Assembly: GCA_037043235.1 (NCBI GenBank)
Contig: JAWRVZ010000038.1
Location: forward strand, 2,621,501 to 2,685,500
DNA length: 64,000 bases
Reading direction: 5' to 3'
From: Rhodeus uyekii
Taxonomy: Eukaryota > Chordata > Actinopteri > Cypriniformes > Acheilognathidae
Both the position numbers and the translations under genes were made by a program. A model generated the notes under the pieces. That model made no database searches. It was not told the origin of the DNA and was given only the letters and a program-made list of their open reading frames with translations. This document shows positions 36,890 through 48,757 of this stretch, piece after piece. Numbering within the stretch: the first letter of the stretch is position 1; every line of letters starts with the position of its first letter.

Positions 36890-37745
36890 TCACTTTGTCT
36901 AAAGAACGTCCTGAATATGCCCCCAGTGTGGCAATGCACACAAAATTTCAAAAACTCCAGCACTGAATCAATCTGGCAATGAACTGGGTCTGCAAGATGT
37001 ATAGTACACCACCTTTCAAAGACGCACCATTTAACGATATGCATTTTTCTCGTGGAAGGAGCCATAGCACTTAGAAAAGCTCTTAGCTGGTACACCTCAG
37101 GGGGGCAAACATGAAGGTTACAAAGCTCGGGCTGGGGATGGACTATCTTTCCCTGAACTTGCGACCACAGAAGGTCCCTCCTGTTTGGTGTTGCCCCTGA
37201 CAAGCTCTTGAGGAAGGAGATTATTTCCAATAACCAAATTCTGATAAGCCAACAAGGCAATATCAGCAAGAGGCAAGACTCTTGTTGACAGACCTTGGCC
37301 AGGACTCCGAGGAGCATAGAAGTCAGTGGAAAGGTATAAAGGTGCTTTCTGGGCCATGGTGTACAAACCCAGACAGGACGTGGAGGGGACATTGCGTTGT
37401 GAAGCAAAGAGGTTCACCTTTACTTCTTCTTCAGAGTGGCATTTCCATCCCCAGTGTGTCATAGCCTGACAGAAAGTCTGCTCCCATATTCAAATCCCCA
37501 TGGGTGTAAATTGCCCTGAGAGACAGGAACTTGTCTTGAGTCCAAAGCAGAACCTGCTGAGATAGCCTGTTCAGACGGCGCAAATGCAGTCCCCCATGGC
37601 GATTTCTGTAGGCGACTACTGTAGTGTTTTCCACCCGAACTAGTACATGATAGCCCCTTAACTGTTGGAGGAAGTACTTCAGGTTCAGAAATCAAGTCCA
37701 GCCATCAATTTATGACAACTGATGTGCCAATTGAAATGATGACCT
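36890..37745 (-). pseudogene. DIRS-type retrotransposon fragment (RNase H and tyrosine recombinase start)
   Basis: Read on the minus strand, 37740-37450 resembles the RNase H part of DIRS-1-like polyproteins. It has an LKYFLQQLRGYHVLV-like lead, NTTVVAYRNRHGGL (about 37630-37590) and H-G-D-L-N-M-G-A-D-F-L-S (about 37500-37470). After frame shifts, 37400-36890 continues with the spacer and the N-terminal part of the tyrosine recombinase: APSTRKMHIVKWCVFERWC near 37050, then DPVHC and VLEFLKF. Reverse transcriptase upstream and the catalytic R-H-R-Y part downstream are absent. At least two frames are needed to follow it. The family call rests on the co-occurrence and order of these motifs; the host copy is dead. 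Confidence 0.85.
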
Positions 37746-39205
37746 CTACAACACACCCCAGAACATGCGGGAAGTGTCTGTTGTTAGCTTCTTGGTAGCA
37801 TCAATGAGTATTTAAATAATTGCCCAGAAATAGTGTGAAAGGCTGAATATGTTAGAGCATTTCAACAAAGAATCATAAAGTCATAGCTTGCAAATAAACA
37901 CAATTCATGTTCACACAATCATAGGAACAAGAGAAAGGGAATCTCCTGTCTTCTCAGTTCCCTCACATTATATAAATATATAGCGGACCCGTAATCTGCG
38001 AGTTGCCCTGAGCAGGCGCGAGATCCAAGCCACTAGATTATTTATTGACAAGAGAACCTGTGTCCTCAGCCCGCTGTCAAGAAGCGCTGTCTTTAACAGC
38101 AGATGAAAGGGCATTGTGATCCAGAGAGAGAAGGAGAGAAAGGGAAGGACCAGTCTCTTACTCCTCAGTGCTATCAGCTCGCGATATGCAAGTCGATCAC
38201 AAATCACTTTAATGGTTAACAACTCACAGCGCTTCCACTCGCTATTCTCAAATGCGTATCATAATCATGCATGGCCCGTGTACTGGGTAGTACGCATCTC
38301 TTACACGATTCTCTTTTTTCTCTCTTTTTCATGTAGAGAAAGAGAGTGAAAAAGGCTTATTCCGCCCAACAAAAGGGATAATTTAAAAAAAAGTAGTACT
38401 CACTGCACACAATGCAGTTCTGAAGACAAATGAGCCTGAAAGTGTACCTGTCTCACAATTGTTTATAGCCTCTGACATGCGCATTCAGGTTGTTTTAGCC
38501 AAATTCTTGCCATCCAAAAAGATAACAGTTTTTAAATAATGTCACCAGAGAAAACATTAAAGGTAATATGTGTAATTTTATTTTTTTACATTGGCTCAAC
38601 CAGGTGGGCCAATCTGTTTGTTGACCAATGGAAGGTGGCAGGAGTGTTCAGGCATCCTTTTGAAAATATTTTGGCGATAGTGGCATGGGTATACCGACAC
38701 TTTGTAGCATAATTTTTAGCATCACACTGGTTCCCTCGACAAAAACCCAATAGGCTTTTGTATTAGCGCATTAAAACGGTTCTGCGATCAACAAAAATTT
38801 ATGATCCTTACATGTTTTTTCCATCAAGATAATTTTCACAGATAAAACTAAAGTTAGGCTATAAACGAACTACACCACGGACAACAAAATCTTTCAGTTT
38901 TTAACAGAAAAAATCTGTAAGAGTCTGTATAAGTGGACTGATTTGATCGTGTTTGATGTGATGGTGTTTAATCTCATTAGCCTCTGTAGTCCCATTTAGC
39001 CACTTGTTAGCAACTTTTTCAAGACACAAAAAATATGTATTTTTTTTAAATCACAGGGGGAATTACTGATATATCTTGATTTTGTGTTAATTATAGTCCT
39101 TATTTCAAGCATTAGGTTAAAATGACATGAATTATACATTGGCATAAACCTGTTGATAGAGGTATATATTCTTTGTAATATGGTATATGGTGGTGGGGGG
39201 TTCTG
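37746..39205. other. Unannotated sequence
   Basis: The stretch 38560-39150 has CTCATTAGCCTCTGTAGTCC, CACTTGTTAGCAACTTTTTC and similar words that may belong to a diverged repeat, but no ends are visible. The part at 37960-38240 has a short run of frame without motif. Confidence 0.4.
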
Positions 39206-39290
39206 TAGCTTACTGGCTGAAAGATAGTGATAGCACAGATCGATATCCGGTCCTATCTCACACCTGTGCCCCCGGCTGCAGATTTTCTTT
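39206..39290 (+). mobile_element. Possible decayed tRNA-like SINE head
   Basis: GTAGCTTACTGGCTGAAAGA resembles an A-box region, and GATCGATATCC lies where a B-box would be. A 54-bp piece (39211-39264) recurs at 40422-40475 with three differences. Whether this is a SINE head or a local duplicate is open. Confidence 0.35.
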
Positions 39291-40234
39291 AACGTGCACT
39301 CTGATTGCTAAAGCCTTGCTGTCTTTTTTTTTTCTTTCAATTTGGATTTGTGTGATAGAGTGTGATATTTGTAAATAGGACTGACTCTGATGGTGTATAT
39401 GATTTGGTATTGACTGACAGTGTGGGTTTAGTTAATGTAAATGTGTGTGTCTGTGTAGGCTTTTCTAAGTTGTGGAAGAAAAATAATATTGAGCTAGAGA
39501 TGAGTCTCAGACACCTAGTAATTACTGCAGCATGCTGTGACTTCTGAAATACTGTAGCTGTGAAGGAGATGAAACCACACACATATGCACAAACACACTA
39601 ATGCACAACGACACATAGACATACCAATATGTATACTGTAATTGTACCATGTACTTCAAAAATATATATTTTTAAATTATTATAGAGGGGACTTTCTATT
39701 GATTCTATTGTATTTATGATATGTCCTGTTACACCACTAAATATAAATATTTATATTTACCTCACAATCTTTTTATGTGTTTCGATTTTTATTTCATTAA
39801 TAATCTGTATATTTTCAAGCTGTTTTCCTCTAAGGTATATTTGTAAGAAAAACATTGTAAAAAAAACTAAACAAAAAAACTGGAACCGTGCAAACTCACA
39901 CACATGATCTGAGGCTGATTACGAAGTTAAGGATTGCAGTTGATGGAAGAGAAGTGGTGCTCTTCACCTTGAGAGGTTGAGTAAGAGGAGAATGAAAGAA
40001 AGGATTGTGAGATATTTGTCTGAGTTTAAAAGATTGTTCTTAAATGGACAGAGTCATGGAAGAACTGAAGAGGAGGAGAGCAGAGCGTGTTTGATTACAC
40101 ATGAAAGACCAACAGTTACACATGAAAGTTGTAAGAGAAAAGCATTTCATATCAGAAGATGAAGAGTTTCAGAAAAGAGATTGGAGGGAATGACTGAAAT
40201 TGCTGTTGATGATTATGGTACCTTGCTGAAATGT
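39291..40234. other. Unannotated sequence
   Basis: AT-rich, with CACACA words near 39580-39600. No coding signal. Confidence 0.45.
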
Positions 40235-40620
40235 GTATATATATATATATATATATACACATTTAGCATGGGAGGCTGGTTGTTGGTTTGCTGGTTCCAA
40301 GTCAATTATTATTCAATTATATATATATATAATTGAATAATAATTGACTTGGAACCAGCAAACCAACAACCAGCCTCCCATGCTGGCCCAGCATGCAAAA
40401 CGTACCATATATATATATATATACTGGTTGAAAGATAGTGATGGCACAGATCGATATCCGGTCCTATCTCACGCCAATATATATATATGGTATGTTTTGC
40501 ATGCTGGGACCAGCATGGGAGGCTGGTTGTTGGTTTGCTGGTTCCCAGCACAGGACGTTTTGCTTGAGACCAGCATAAACAAGCCTGAACCATTATGGAA
40601 TTCATGCTGGGGTTTTTTCA
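40235..40620. mobile_element. Compound hairpin element with AT microsatellites
   Basis: Three copies of a CCAGCATGGGAGGCTGGTTG module sit in alternating orientation (40265 plus, ending 40384 minus, 40513 plus), separated by short AT tracts (40237-40257, 40319-40330, 40409-40423, 40477-40488). The tail, GCTTGAGACCAGCATAAACA, resembles the GACCAGC-rich hairpin MITEs common in fish. Short frames across it are artefacts. Confidence 0.75.
40265..40384. repeat. Perfect 120-bp palindrome
   Basis: Bases 40265-40324 are the exact reverse complement of 40325-40384, with no spacer. The centre is an AT run. Such a sequence can extrude as a cruciform and is normally unstable. Confidence 0.97.
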
Positions 40621-41813
40621 GCAATATAATGACAGAGATTACGATAACAACTGGATTTGTGAATGAAAACGTTTGTTGTTTCAAAAGTGTTCTGTTCAAA
40701 AGTTACCATTCAAAAGTGGGCTTTTTTTTCTTTCATTTGTGTGTAATCCTATTCTTGTGGAATTCCTCCTTTTTTGGACTTTTTTTCTCTGGTGTTTGTT
40801 CTTGCTGGTATCTATGAATTGCAGATTTCCATTTCAAAGAGCAATTTAACCCCAGGGGGTTAAAAGCTGCTGTATTCTCTGCTGTTTCTTTCTGTAGCAC
40901 ACCGCTCTAAATTTGATACAGACAGATCAGAAATCTTTTGGAGTTGAATGAACGAATGGAAATTTCTTTGAAAGAAAGGGTGATAGACAGAGGAATTCAA
41001 CACCTCTCTGCACGTGTCTCTCTGGGAGCTCTCCTTCCCTGGAAATTACACCTATCAACCTACAAGACTCAATATTGGCCAACCATACTCACAAGAGGAT
41101 GGATGGATGAATGGATGGATGGATGGACAGTTAAAGATTAAGAGAGTGCAGGATGGAATGATGTCCAGGAAGATAAAAGGAATAGTTTGAAGACAAAAGG
41201 CGGGATAAACAGATAAAGGAGAGAGAACAAGACAAAGGTTCTGTAGACAGACATAGTGTGGGAGAGTAATGGAACAACAAATCAAATCACTTAGAACAAC
41301 AAACCACTTAACAGAAAAGAGACGCTCCTGTCTGCATTAACACTCTAGAGTGCCCAGGAAATGGATGTGTCCAACAGAGACAACTGAAAAGTGAAGACAA
41401 ATCACTTTACTAACAGCACAAAGTCAGACATTAGTGAAAGAGTAGTCTGGACACACTTTTCTGTTTGAAAGGGGTCTCAAACGGGGGTCCAGGGGTGAAT
41501 GGTTTTTATATATTCATTTTTTAAAAATATGTTTATAGAATATGGGTTGATACAACTATTTCAGATAAACCCTGTATTCTTAACAATGGAGTAGTCAAAG
41601 TTGCTGTCTAATTAGTCAAAATAAACTGAAAGTGGAATAGATTTTATACTCATAACTGTATATGAAAGCAGTCTACAGAACATCAAACTGTTTTGTTTTT
41701 TTCGTCAGAAGAACAAGGAAAATCATTTCTGCTATAAGAACATGGAGTAACAAAGAGAGACAGTAATTTTATGACGATGGCAGCATCGAGATCTGAGAGA
41801 AAGTAAATAAATA
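40621..41813. other. Unannotated sequence with GGAT repeat
   Basis: A (GGAT)n-type run lies at 41096-41127. Otherwise no feature. Confidence 0.5.
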
Positions 41814-42385
41814 CAGTGGTACCTCGAGATAAGAAATTAATCCGTTCCGAGGCGGCCTTCGTATAATGAGTTTTTCGTAATCTTGGAACACATTTTACAT
41901 GTAAAATGGCTAATCCGTTCCAAGCCCTCCAAAAACACCCCATTAAATTTCATAATAAAGCTAAATTGACCTATAAACAATGAAATAACGTAAAATGTCG
42001 AAGCTTACCTTTCGAGTGAGGCTATCTCCGAAAGTGGCGGCAAAGGAGGAGGAGGGCAAATGGCAGATAAAGTAAAGTTTCGGGTGTGGAGTGGCTGAGC
42101 TAAAGCACGCCAGCACGTACGTATAGAAGATGCATGATGGGAGGGATGCTGTCCAATTAGAGAGAAGGATCTCATGTCTTGGCTAGCATCAGGAACCAAT
42201 GGGAGAGCAGGAGGATGGTGGCGAGTCTACTATAACTAAGATGGCGGCATGCGGCGCAAGTTTCAAAATTGTTATGGGGCGAATCTCTGACTTTCAGAAA
42301 CCTTTCGTATCTTGAAAACTTTACGTATGTAGAGCAGTAAAATTATTCGTCTTTGCTTTCGTAACTGAAATCATTCATTAGGGAG
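41814..42385. mobile_element. Tigger/pogo-like element, right end decayed
   Basis: The left end, CAGTGGTACCTCGAGATAAG, follows a TA (41812-41813). Subterminal words ATCCGTTCC and TTCGTA recur, and near the other side inverted words appear (TTTCGTATCTTGAAAAC, TTTCGTAACTGAAATCATTC). The expected right terminus is not intact. No transposase is present. Confidence 0.65.
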
Positions 42386-42834
42386 TTCAGTGTTCAGTGG
42401 AAGGGTTAATTTAAGACCAATTGTACAAGTTAAGAAAGCTCTTGTTAGTTTTTACAGGCAGCAGCACTTCTGCAGGCTTTATACGCTGGCCTGCACACAG
42501 TACTGGTAATGATATGTAAACATATACTGTACCCATACATATTTGTATTTTGTACATGTGCACACGCAGTCATTCAAGTTGTAGATAATTACATTCTTTT
42601 ACAATAAGATGACTTCCAGAGTCAATCTGCTCACCTAATTTACACAGCATTTTATCATGCATGCAAAGCCATCAGGGTACAAGAACATGGACATTTGAAT
42701 AATGTGATTGTTTTTACATCTGTGACATAAACGTATTTATTTGAAAGAGACATTCGAAAAGATGATATTTACAATCAGCATTTTATTTTCAGTATGGGGC
42801 TTCACGAGCCTTTGTGAAAAACAACAGGGAGATA
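42386..42834. other. Unannotated sequence
   Basis: Nothing recognisable. Confidence 0.45.
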
Positions 42835-43060
42835 GTTTACCCAAAAAATGCAAATTATGTGATTATTTACTCACCATGTTGTACCAAACCTGTATGCAAA
42901 AAGACATTATTTTGAAGAATGTTGGTAAGCTAAAAAATTCCAATTTTCTTCTATTGTATGGACAAAAATAGTCCATTTGATTATCAGCATTCTTCAAAAT
43001 TGCGTTAAGCAGAAGAAAGACATGTATACAGGTTAGGTATAACAAGTCATTTACTTGTCA
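42835..43060. mobile_element. Palindromic fish MITE, diverged
   Basis: The left arm (TTTACCCAAAAAATGCAAAT, TTTACTCACCATGTTGTACC, TTTTGAAGAATGTTGGTAAG) is mirrored by the right arm (CAGCATTCTTCAAAATTGCG, AAGCAGAAGAAAGACATGTA, TACAGGTTAGGTATAACAAG). This is the same family as the half copy at 11245-11358. Confidence 0.82.
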
Positions 43061-43309
43061 TGTTCGTTTGTCTTGCTTATTTTATTTTTGTCATATGTGT
43101 CACAATCTGTGTTTGCACAATAAAAAAAATTCCTCTTTTGTGTTCAGAAAAAGAATGCATAAAATAATATATGTATTTACCCGGACATGCGAAAATAATC
43201 ACAAAAAGATTTAAAGAGATGAAGTAAAAAAGAAAAGCAGGATGTTAATCAATTTCAAAGCACTATATGTACTCATACTTGATGTGATATGATTGAGAAT
43301 GAGTAATAC

Positions 43310-43541
43310 CTGAGCGCCGCACCGTCCTTGTATCTCACGGAACAGGGGAGGCATAAAAGGGGCAGTGATGCCAGACCTCGAGGACAGGCCTGGAGTTTAC
43401 ACAATGTTTTGTGTTCATGTGGGCGGCACACAAAAGTATTTGCCACCAGTACTTTGATCTATTTTATTTTATTTTTTTCAAATAAAAAGTTGTTAAATGT
43501 TCGCCGGTTACCGCCTCTTTCCTTCCCAAACTACGAACTGT
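43310..43541 (+). mobile_element. Probable solo LTR
   Basis: Contains GGGAGGCATAAAAGGGGCAG (a TATA-like box), an AATAAAAAG polyadenylation-like signal at 43481 and the end CGCCGGTTACCGCCTCTTTC...GTTACA, typical of several fish Gypsy-type LTRs. The left edge is uncertain, no target duplication was found, and no internal retroelement sequence adjoins it. Confidence 0.5.
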
Positions 43542-46257
43542 GTTACAGAGGGGTTTGTGCCTCAAGTTCCAAATTGACAGAGAAACTGTATTATTGGAAT
43601 GGATTTAGTTAAGAATAAGAGAAAAAGAGGGGAAATGTCTTATTTTTTAAATGCACAAACTAGTAGGAGAAAGAAAGGGGTCAGGTAGGTGGACACAGCT
43701 AAACACTAGCCTGAAGTCTTCACATGTGACTATTTACATGTGTACAGATGAGTCTGACAAAACACAGTGTGTGTGTGTTTGTGTGTGGATGTGAGAGAGA
43801 GGGCAACGCATGCAAAGTCACATCTGTGATTCACAGCAGGCTACACTCACTCACAATCAGTCACACACTCTCACAGTAGATTAACTGAGGACTCTTCTTT
43901 AAACACACACACTTAATGGAAGGCTCAGCTAGAGATAAGAACACCGCAGGTCACTGCATTCTCTCCTCCACCAGTGTTCGACTGAACCCAGAAACCACAG
44001 CAAACAGAGGGAACACTGGGTGACGGGGATACGGACCCAGGTCACAAAACAGCTGCTGTTAGAATCTGCTGCAGCATAAAACTTTACTGTAGACTAGAGG
44101 CTCACAAATATTTTTGAGATTTTAAGTTAATATTCAATCATTTTCACACTTATCTGATGTTGATTAATGGTCAAATGACATACAAGTACTGGTAAACAAA
44201 TATAACATTTCATATTCATCAGTGAACGCTTTATTTTAATTCTTTCTTTTTTATAACTATTTATACTGCTGTTTGGACAAAGAAAACATTCATGTTTTTT
44301 TTTTTACATTTATTCATTTTGTTGTGATATGACATTTCTTCTGTGTTTCATATTGCTGTTGCTGAAACCAACTAAGACCTCTTTCAGGGTCTCTATTATT
44401 ATTATTAGTAGTAGTAGTTTAACTCTAATTATAAATTAAAGATGTAAAGATATTACTGCAAATAAATTATAGTTGTACAGTAAAAATGATTTTTTTTTTT
44501 ATGGTTATAAGAATAATTATCTACAAGCTACCAATATGTATCCCTTAAATTCTTCACTTTCATATGTCCAAACCCAAAAACCTTTAACATTTTTGAAATA
44601 CTCATGAAATTCTTTAAGCTTCTGTCCACAGAAATGAAGAAAATAAAGTGCACATGTTTATCAGTTTATGAGAAGGACTGAGACATCTGTCACACATGCA
44701 GATCACATAATGATTTCACAAGTTTACATCTATCTTAATCCTTAAAAAGTCATAAAAGTAAAGAGATTTGGCTTGTTTTGCAAAAGGAGGGGCTTTTGAG
44801 CATAAGCGCTAAGCCCCCGTCTGAACCAATTAATGAATTAATGTCAGTTAATATAAAATGAAGGCATTAGAGGGCTGAGGTAGTGCAGGCATGCTTGAAG
44901 AGTTGAGAATGAGAGTGAGTGATTGACTGGATACTTGCCGTTAAACCTAGAAAAGGATTTTCTTAACTCAAATTAATATCAGATAGACTTCTATAGTAGA
45001 GGAGGAGAGACCGTACGTAGCTGTGTATTTGGCTATTGAAAACAAATGTTCTCCCACGTTGCAGCTGCCTGAGACTCCATGAGGTTTTCCTCCAGGATTT
45101 CCGTGTTGTAACTGTGTTCACAAGCCTTCCAGGGCTGCTGCAGGAAACCTCCTCGCAGCATGTTGCTTCCAACACCATGATTCACAGAAGGGACCTTGTG
45201 TTTCTATTTTTGCACAGTTGCACAATTTGGTTTGATGCCATACCCATGACAAATAGATGTATTGTTTTGTGTTACCAAAAGCAAAATTAAAGTTTTAATT
45301 TAGTAGAAATATTTGGGTAACTGTATGCTGTTCAGAGTGTTGTGTTCTCAGGTTAGAAATCAAACCAGTTATAGTTCCTTGCAAACACATTTTAACAAAT
45401 TGCTACTTTAGCAGTTTCATTTTCATAATGAAGTGCATCCACACTGCTGGTATGTTTAGCGGTTGTACCTTATCTAGGTTGTGTGCATGAAATAGTTGCT
45501 GACATGGTCAAAATTTGTCATCGGAAAAGCGCTAATTTGAAAAGTAATTTTTTTCTAGTGTTTAGTCGGATGGTAAAAATGCAGAAAATTCTGAGTTGGT
45601 CTTTTAGTGCTCTCCGTCACAAGTTTCCATCTAGCACAGTCAGGTCTTGAGGACTGCTTTATGATTTGCTGCTGCGCCATACTGTTTCCATTTCTTAATT
45701 ACTGACTCTCTGTTCTGTTCTCTAAGGAATATTTAATGACTTGGAAATGTTCTTGTATTTCTAAATGCCTTGTGCCTTTTAATTATTTTTTCTCTGTGTT
45801 GCTTGGAGCAGCCCTTTTATTTCTTTACGCTTTAAGGTGGGCAACTAGACCTCTTCAGCACCTTTCAGTTAGAGCTGCATTTTTATTAAAATCAACTGAA
45901 ATCTCTTGATATTTCACACATTATTTCCATTTTTTTTTTTAAATGGTGAGTGCTGAAAGCCAATTGGTTGCATTAATTCTGTTTAATTCTGTTCAGAATG
46001 TTAATTTGTCATTCAAGTGGAAATAATGAGCTCATGGATGACCAAGTTAAGTCACATTTAAGCATAGGTAACTTGGAATTCTAGATTATACTCAAGTTGG
46101 CAAGTTGGGACGTTATAAGTGTTGAATTGAAAGGTGGAAACAGTGATCTATATAGAGATCAATGAGTGAAAAGCAAGTCTGTATTATATTATAATGAATG
46201 ATTTTGCAAGTTATTTTAACGCTCAACTCCAAGTTTCCCATGTGCACTTGAAGGCAG
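43542..46257. other. Unannotated sequence
   Basis: Mostly unique AT-rich DNA. A GTGTGTGT run lies at 43769-43788, ATT/AGT runs at 44395-44417 and poly-T runs near 44298 and 44492. Short open frames (44963-45290) lack motifs. Confidence 0.45.
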
Positions 46258-46319
46258 ATTCTATTCTATTCTATTCCATTCCATTACATTACATTACATT
46301 ACATTACATTACATTACAT
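46258..46319. repeat. Pentanucleotide array ATTCT / ATTCC / ATTAC
   Basis: Units run in blocks: ATTCT, then ATTCC, then about seven ATTAC. The blocks differ by a single base in the unit. Confidence 0.93.
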
Positions 46320-46419
46320 ATCTCACTTTGACAAGATTAGTTTCTGTTGATCAGTGTCAAAAAAAGTTGGTTCTGTAGAATTACAAAACATCACACACTC
46401 ACACACACACGTTGTGTTT

Positions 46420-46650
46420 TCATGTTTTATGGGGGCATTCCATAGACATAATGATTTGTATAGAGTAGAAACTGTATATGCTATCCCGTAACCCTTGTGG
46501 GGACGAAAAATATCCCCACAAGGATTTTAGATTTTTCCATCCTTGTGAGTTACCAGGACACACACACACACACACGCAAACACATACACACACAAATTAA
46601 TCCAAGACTAACATAGGGTTTACCAGGACGCACAAACACAAACCAATTCC
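46420..46650. repeat. Decayed interspersed repeat with GTGGGGAC motifs and CA run
   Basis: Contains GGGGGCATTCCATAGACATA, CCTTGTGGGGACGAAAAATA with its inverse TCCCCACAAGG (46512-46522), then a CA run (46558-46575). Similar strings are common in fish DNA. The family is not named here. Confidence 0.5.
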
Positions 46651-48696
46651 AAGACTTACTAACATGGAAAAATCTATACTCCTTTCTCTCTGAAATACAT
46701 TTTTGTATGTACTATATAGACATTCATAATTTTATTTCAGAAGGATGGGGAAGATAAAATGGCTTAGTGAAATGGCCATTTGCAAGCAATGTGACAAATA
46801 GTAACAGGATTTGTCTTCTGAAAGCATCAGTCGATTCTGGAGTAGACAGATTTGTTGACTGTAATAGGGTTTCACATTTCAGCACACTGCCGCACACTGT
46901 GACGAGCGTAAAATTAAATTATGCCTGTTTTCAATGCAGGAAACCTTGACTAACATTACAAGAGGATTTCAGAAGAAATAAGTCTGTGTGTGTTGTTCTG
47001 ATTGATAGGTCAATGGATTCACGTTCAGCAGATTCCTACTATCTCACACTATTGGTCAGTTCTACAGTATGTCACTCTCTCTTTATCTATCTATTTATCT
47101 CTGTGTATATAATAGTGGTGTGCTTTGTTTGTGTGTGTGTGTACTTCCAGGCCACTTTAGGGGAAATCGATGTGGTCTGAGATAAAGGTCAAAATTGTCT
47201 CTGTAGTTAATTAGTTTCTTCAAACACCTTTCTACCAACCTCTCAGTCTCACACACATTCTTTGTTTTATGTATATAAGATGATTCAGCCTTTATCGCTC
47301 ATTACTGGAGAGGTCTACTTCAGCAGAGAAAAGTTAGGGTATTCAAACTCAACATATATTTATATCTTATATGACGTTTTAGATTAAAGTAAACCATCTG
47401 TGACAACTGACCGGATTAAAAAACAAAAGCTACACAAACACAGTGAACGCTTGAAGTTATATATGCCCGTGAGAGAAATCGGTTCACCTGAAGTATTTTT
47501 AGCTGTTTTCTAAAAATGTTTGCATTCTATATGGATTTAATATTCAGTCCAGAATGAGGGGAATGCCTTGTTAGAGGGGATGTTTGGCAGCCATACTCAT
47601 TACAAGCATTTCCTTGTTCGTCTATCATCTTGTCTATCTGTTACATCTTTACTCTCTCCCTCTGCCATATGTCAGTCCTGTTACTCTGTGTTTCATCATA
47701 TAGCTCTATTTCTGCCATATGAATGCTGGATCACCCGTGTGTCATATCGCCAGTGAATCACAGGTGTTTAAGGATATTCTCCAGATTCTCCTAGGAGCGA
47801 TTTCGGTTAAATTGGTTCAGTGAATCACTGGATACTGGCCAATGTCTTCTTAGAGACACAGCACAGAGCTGGATAATGAGAAGGCCTAATCAATCACTAA
47901 ATGTCTGCTGTAGGAGAAATCCCTTTACCCTAAACCAAATCCTCACACAAAGCATTATGCACTTTTAAATTTAATGAAGTCTTTATTCACTGTGTTTATG
48001 AAGATATTGTCCAAATTTTTCTGTTGGCTGATCAACACAATGCATAAGATTTCAGGTTTTAGTATCCTTGGTTGACAATGACAATCCTTCCTTACAATGA
48101 AGGTAAAAGCTATTCTATTATTATTATTATTATTCAGTTTTTAAAACAAATTTAAATATTTTTATCTAATCTTAATTGCTAGATACAAATTTATAATTCG
48201 TTAGCCTCATATTTTAATGTTTTTGGAAAACACGAAAAAACACAAAACTGCCATGTTGTTGCATTGTTTAAAGATTTTTTTTTTTCACTTTTTCTCACAC
48301 ACATCCACATCAGCAGCCTCTCTCCTGCACAACTGGGGGATGTTGTGTAAGTGCTTTATGGATATGTGTTAGCAGGGCATGTTTCCTCCGCCTGTTACAT
48401 CAGAGCTGGGATTTTAATCAACTCGCGGTATTCCACATACACTCTATAAAAACATCTGTAACCCAGCTAGCTCTGAGATCACATTTCTTGCATATCCTCA
48501 GAGCTTCAGATGGGTATGTGTTTCAGGTTTGAGGATATTTGATGTCAAATATAATGAAATTTTACAGGATTTATGGGCAATCTGGTTATTTATTGTCATC
48601 TGTGAATTGTGATATTAAAGCTACTTTAAATGATTTCTGTGCTCCAAAAGGTGTTACAGAAGTCATGGTATGTGATGTTCCAATGCTCCCCTATCT
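46651..48696. other. Unannotated sequence
   Basis: Unique-looking non-coding DNA with a GT run at 47130-47142 and an ATT run at 48115-48134. Short frames (46767-47180) lack motifs. Confidence 0.45.
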
Positions 48697-48739
48697 TCCA
48701 ATATGTAATTTGGACGATGCTTTTATCCAAAGTGTTTGA
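48697..48739 (-). mobile_element. SINE/LINE tail fragment
   Basis: TTTGGACGATGCTTTTATCC then AAAGTG is a diverged inverse of the fish SINE tail seen at 15849. Confidence 0.4.
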
Positions 48740-48757
48740 TTTTGCATACATCAAATA

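Noticed and set aside
36883..37407. A host gene on the minus strand
   Set aside because: Motifs and order match a DIRS-type retroelement with frame shifts, so it is a retroelement fossil.
39206..39290. A functional pol III gene
   Set aside because: The B-box is degraded and no terminator run follows at a sensible distance.
40309..40817. Frames of 98-157 codons over the hairpin region
   Set aside because: They cross AT microsatellites and inverted modules in both directions and have no conserved motif.
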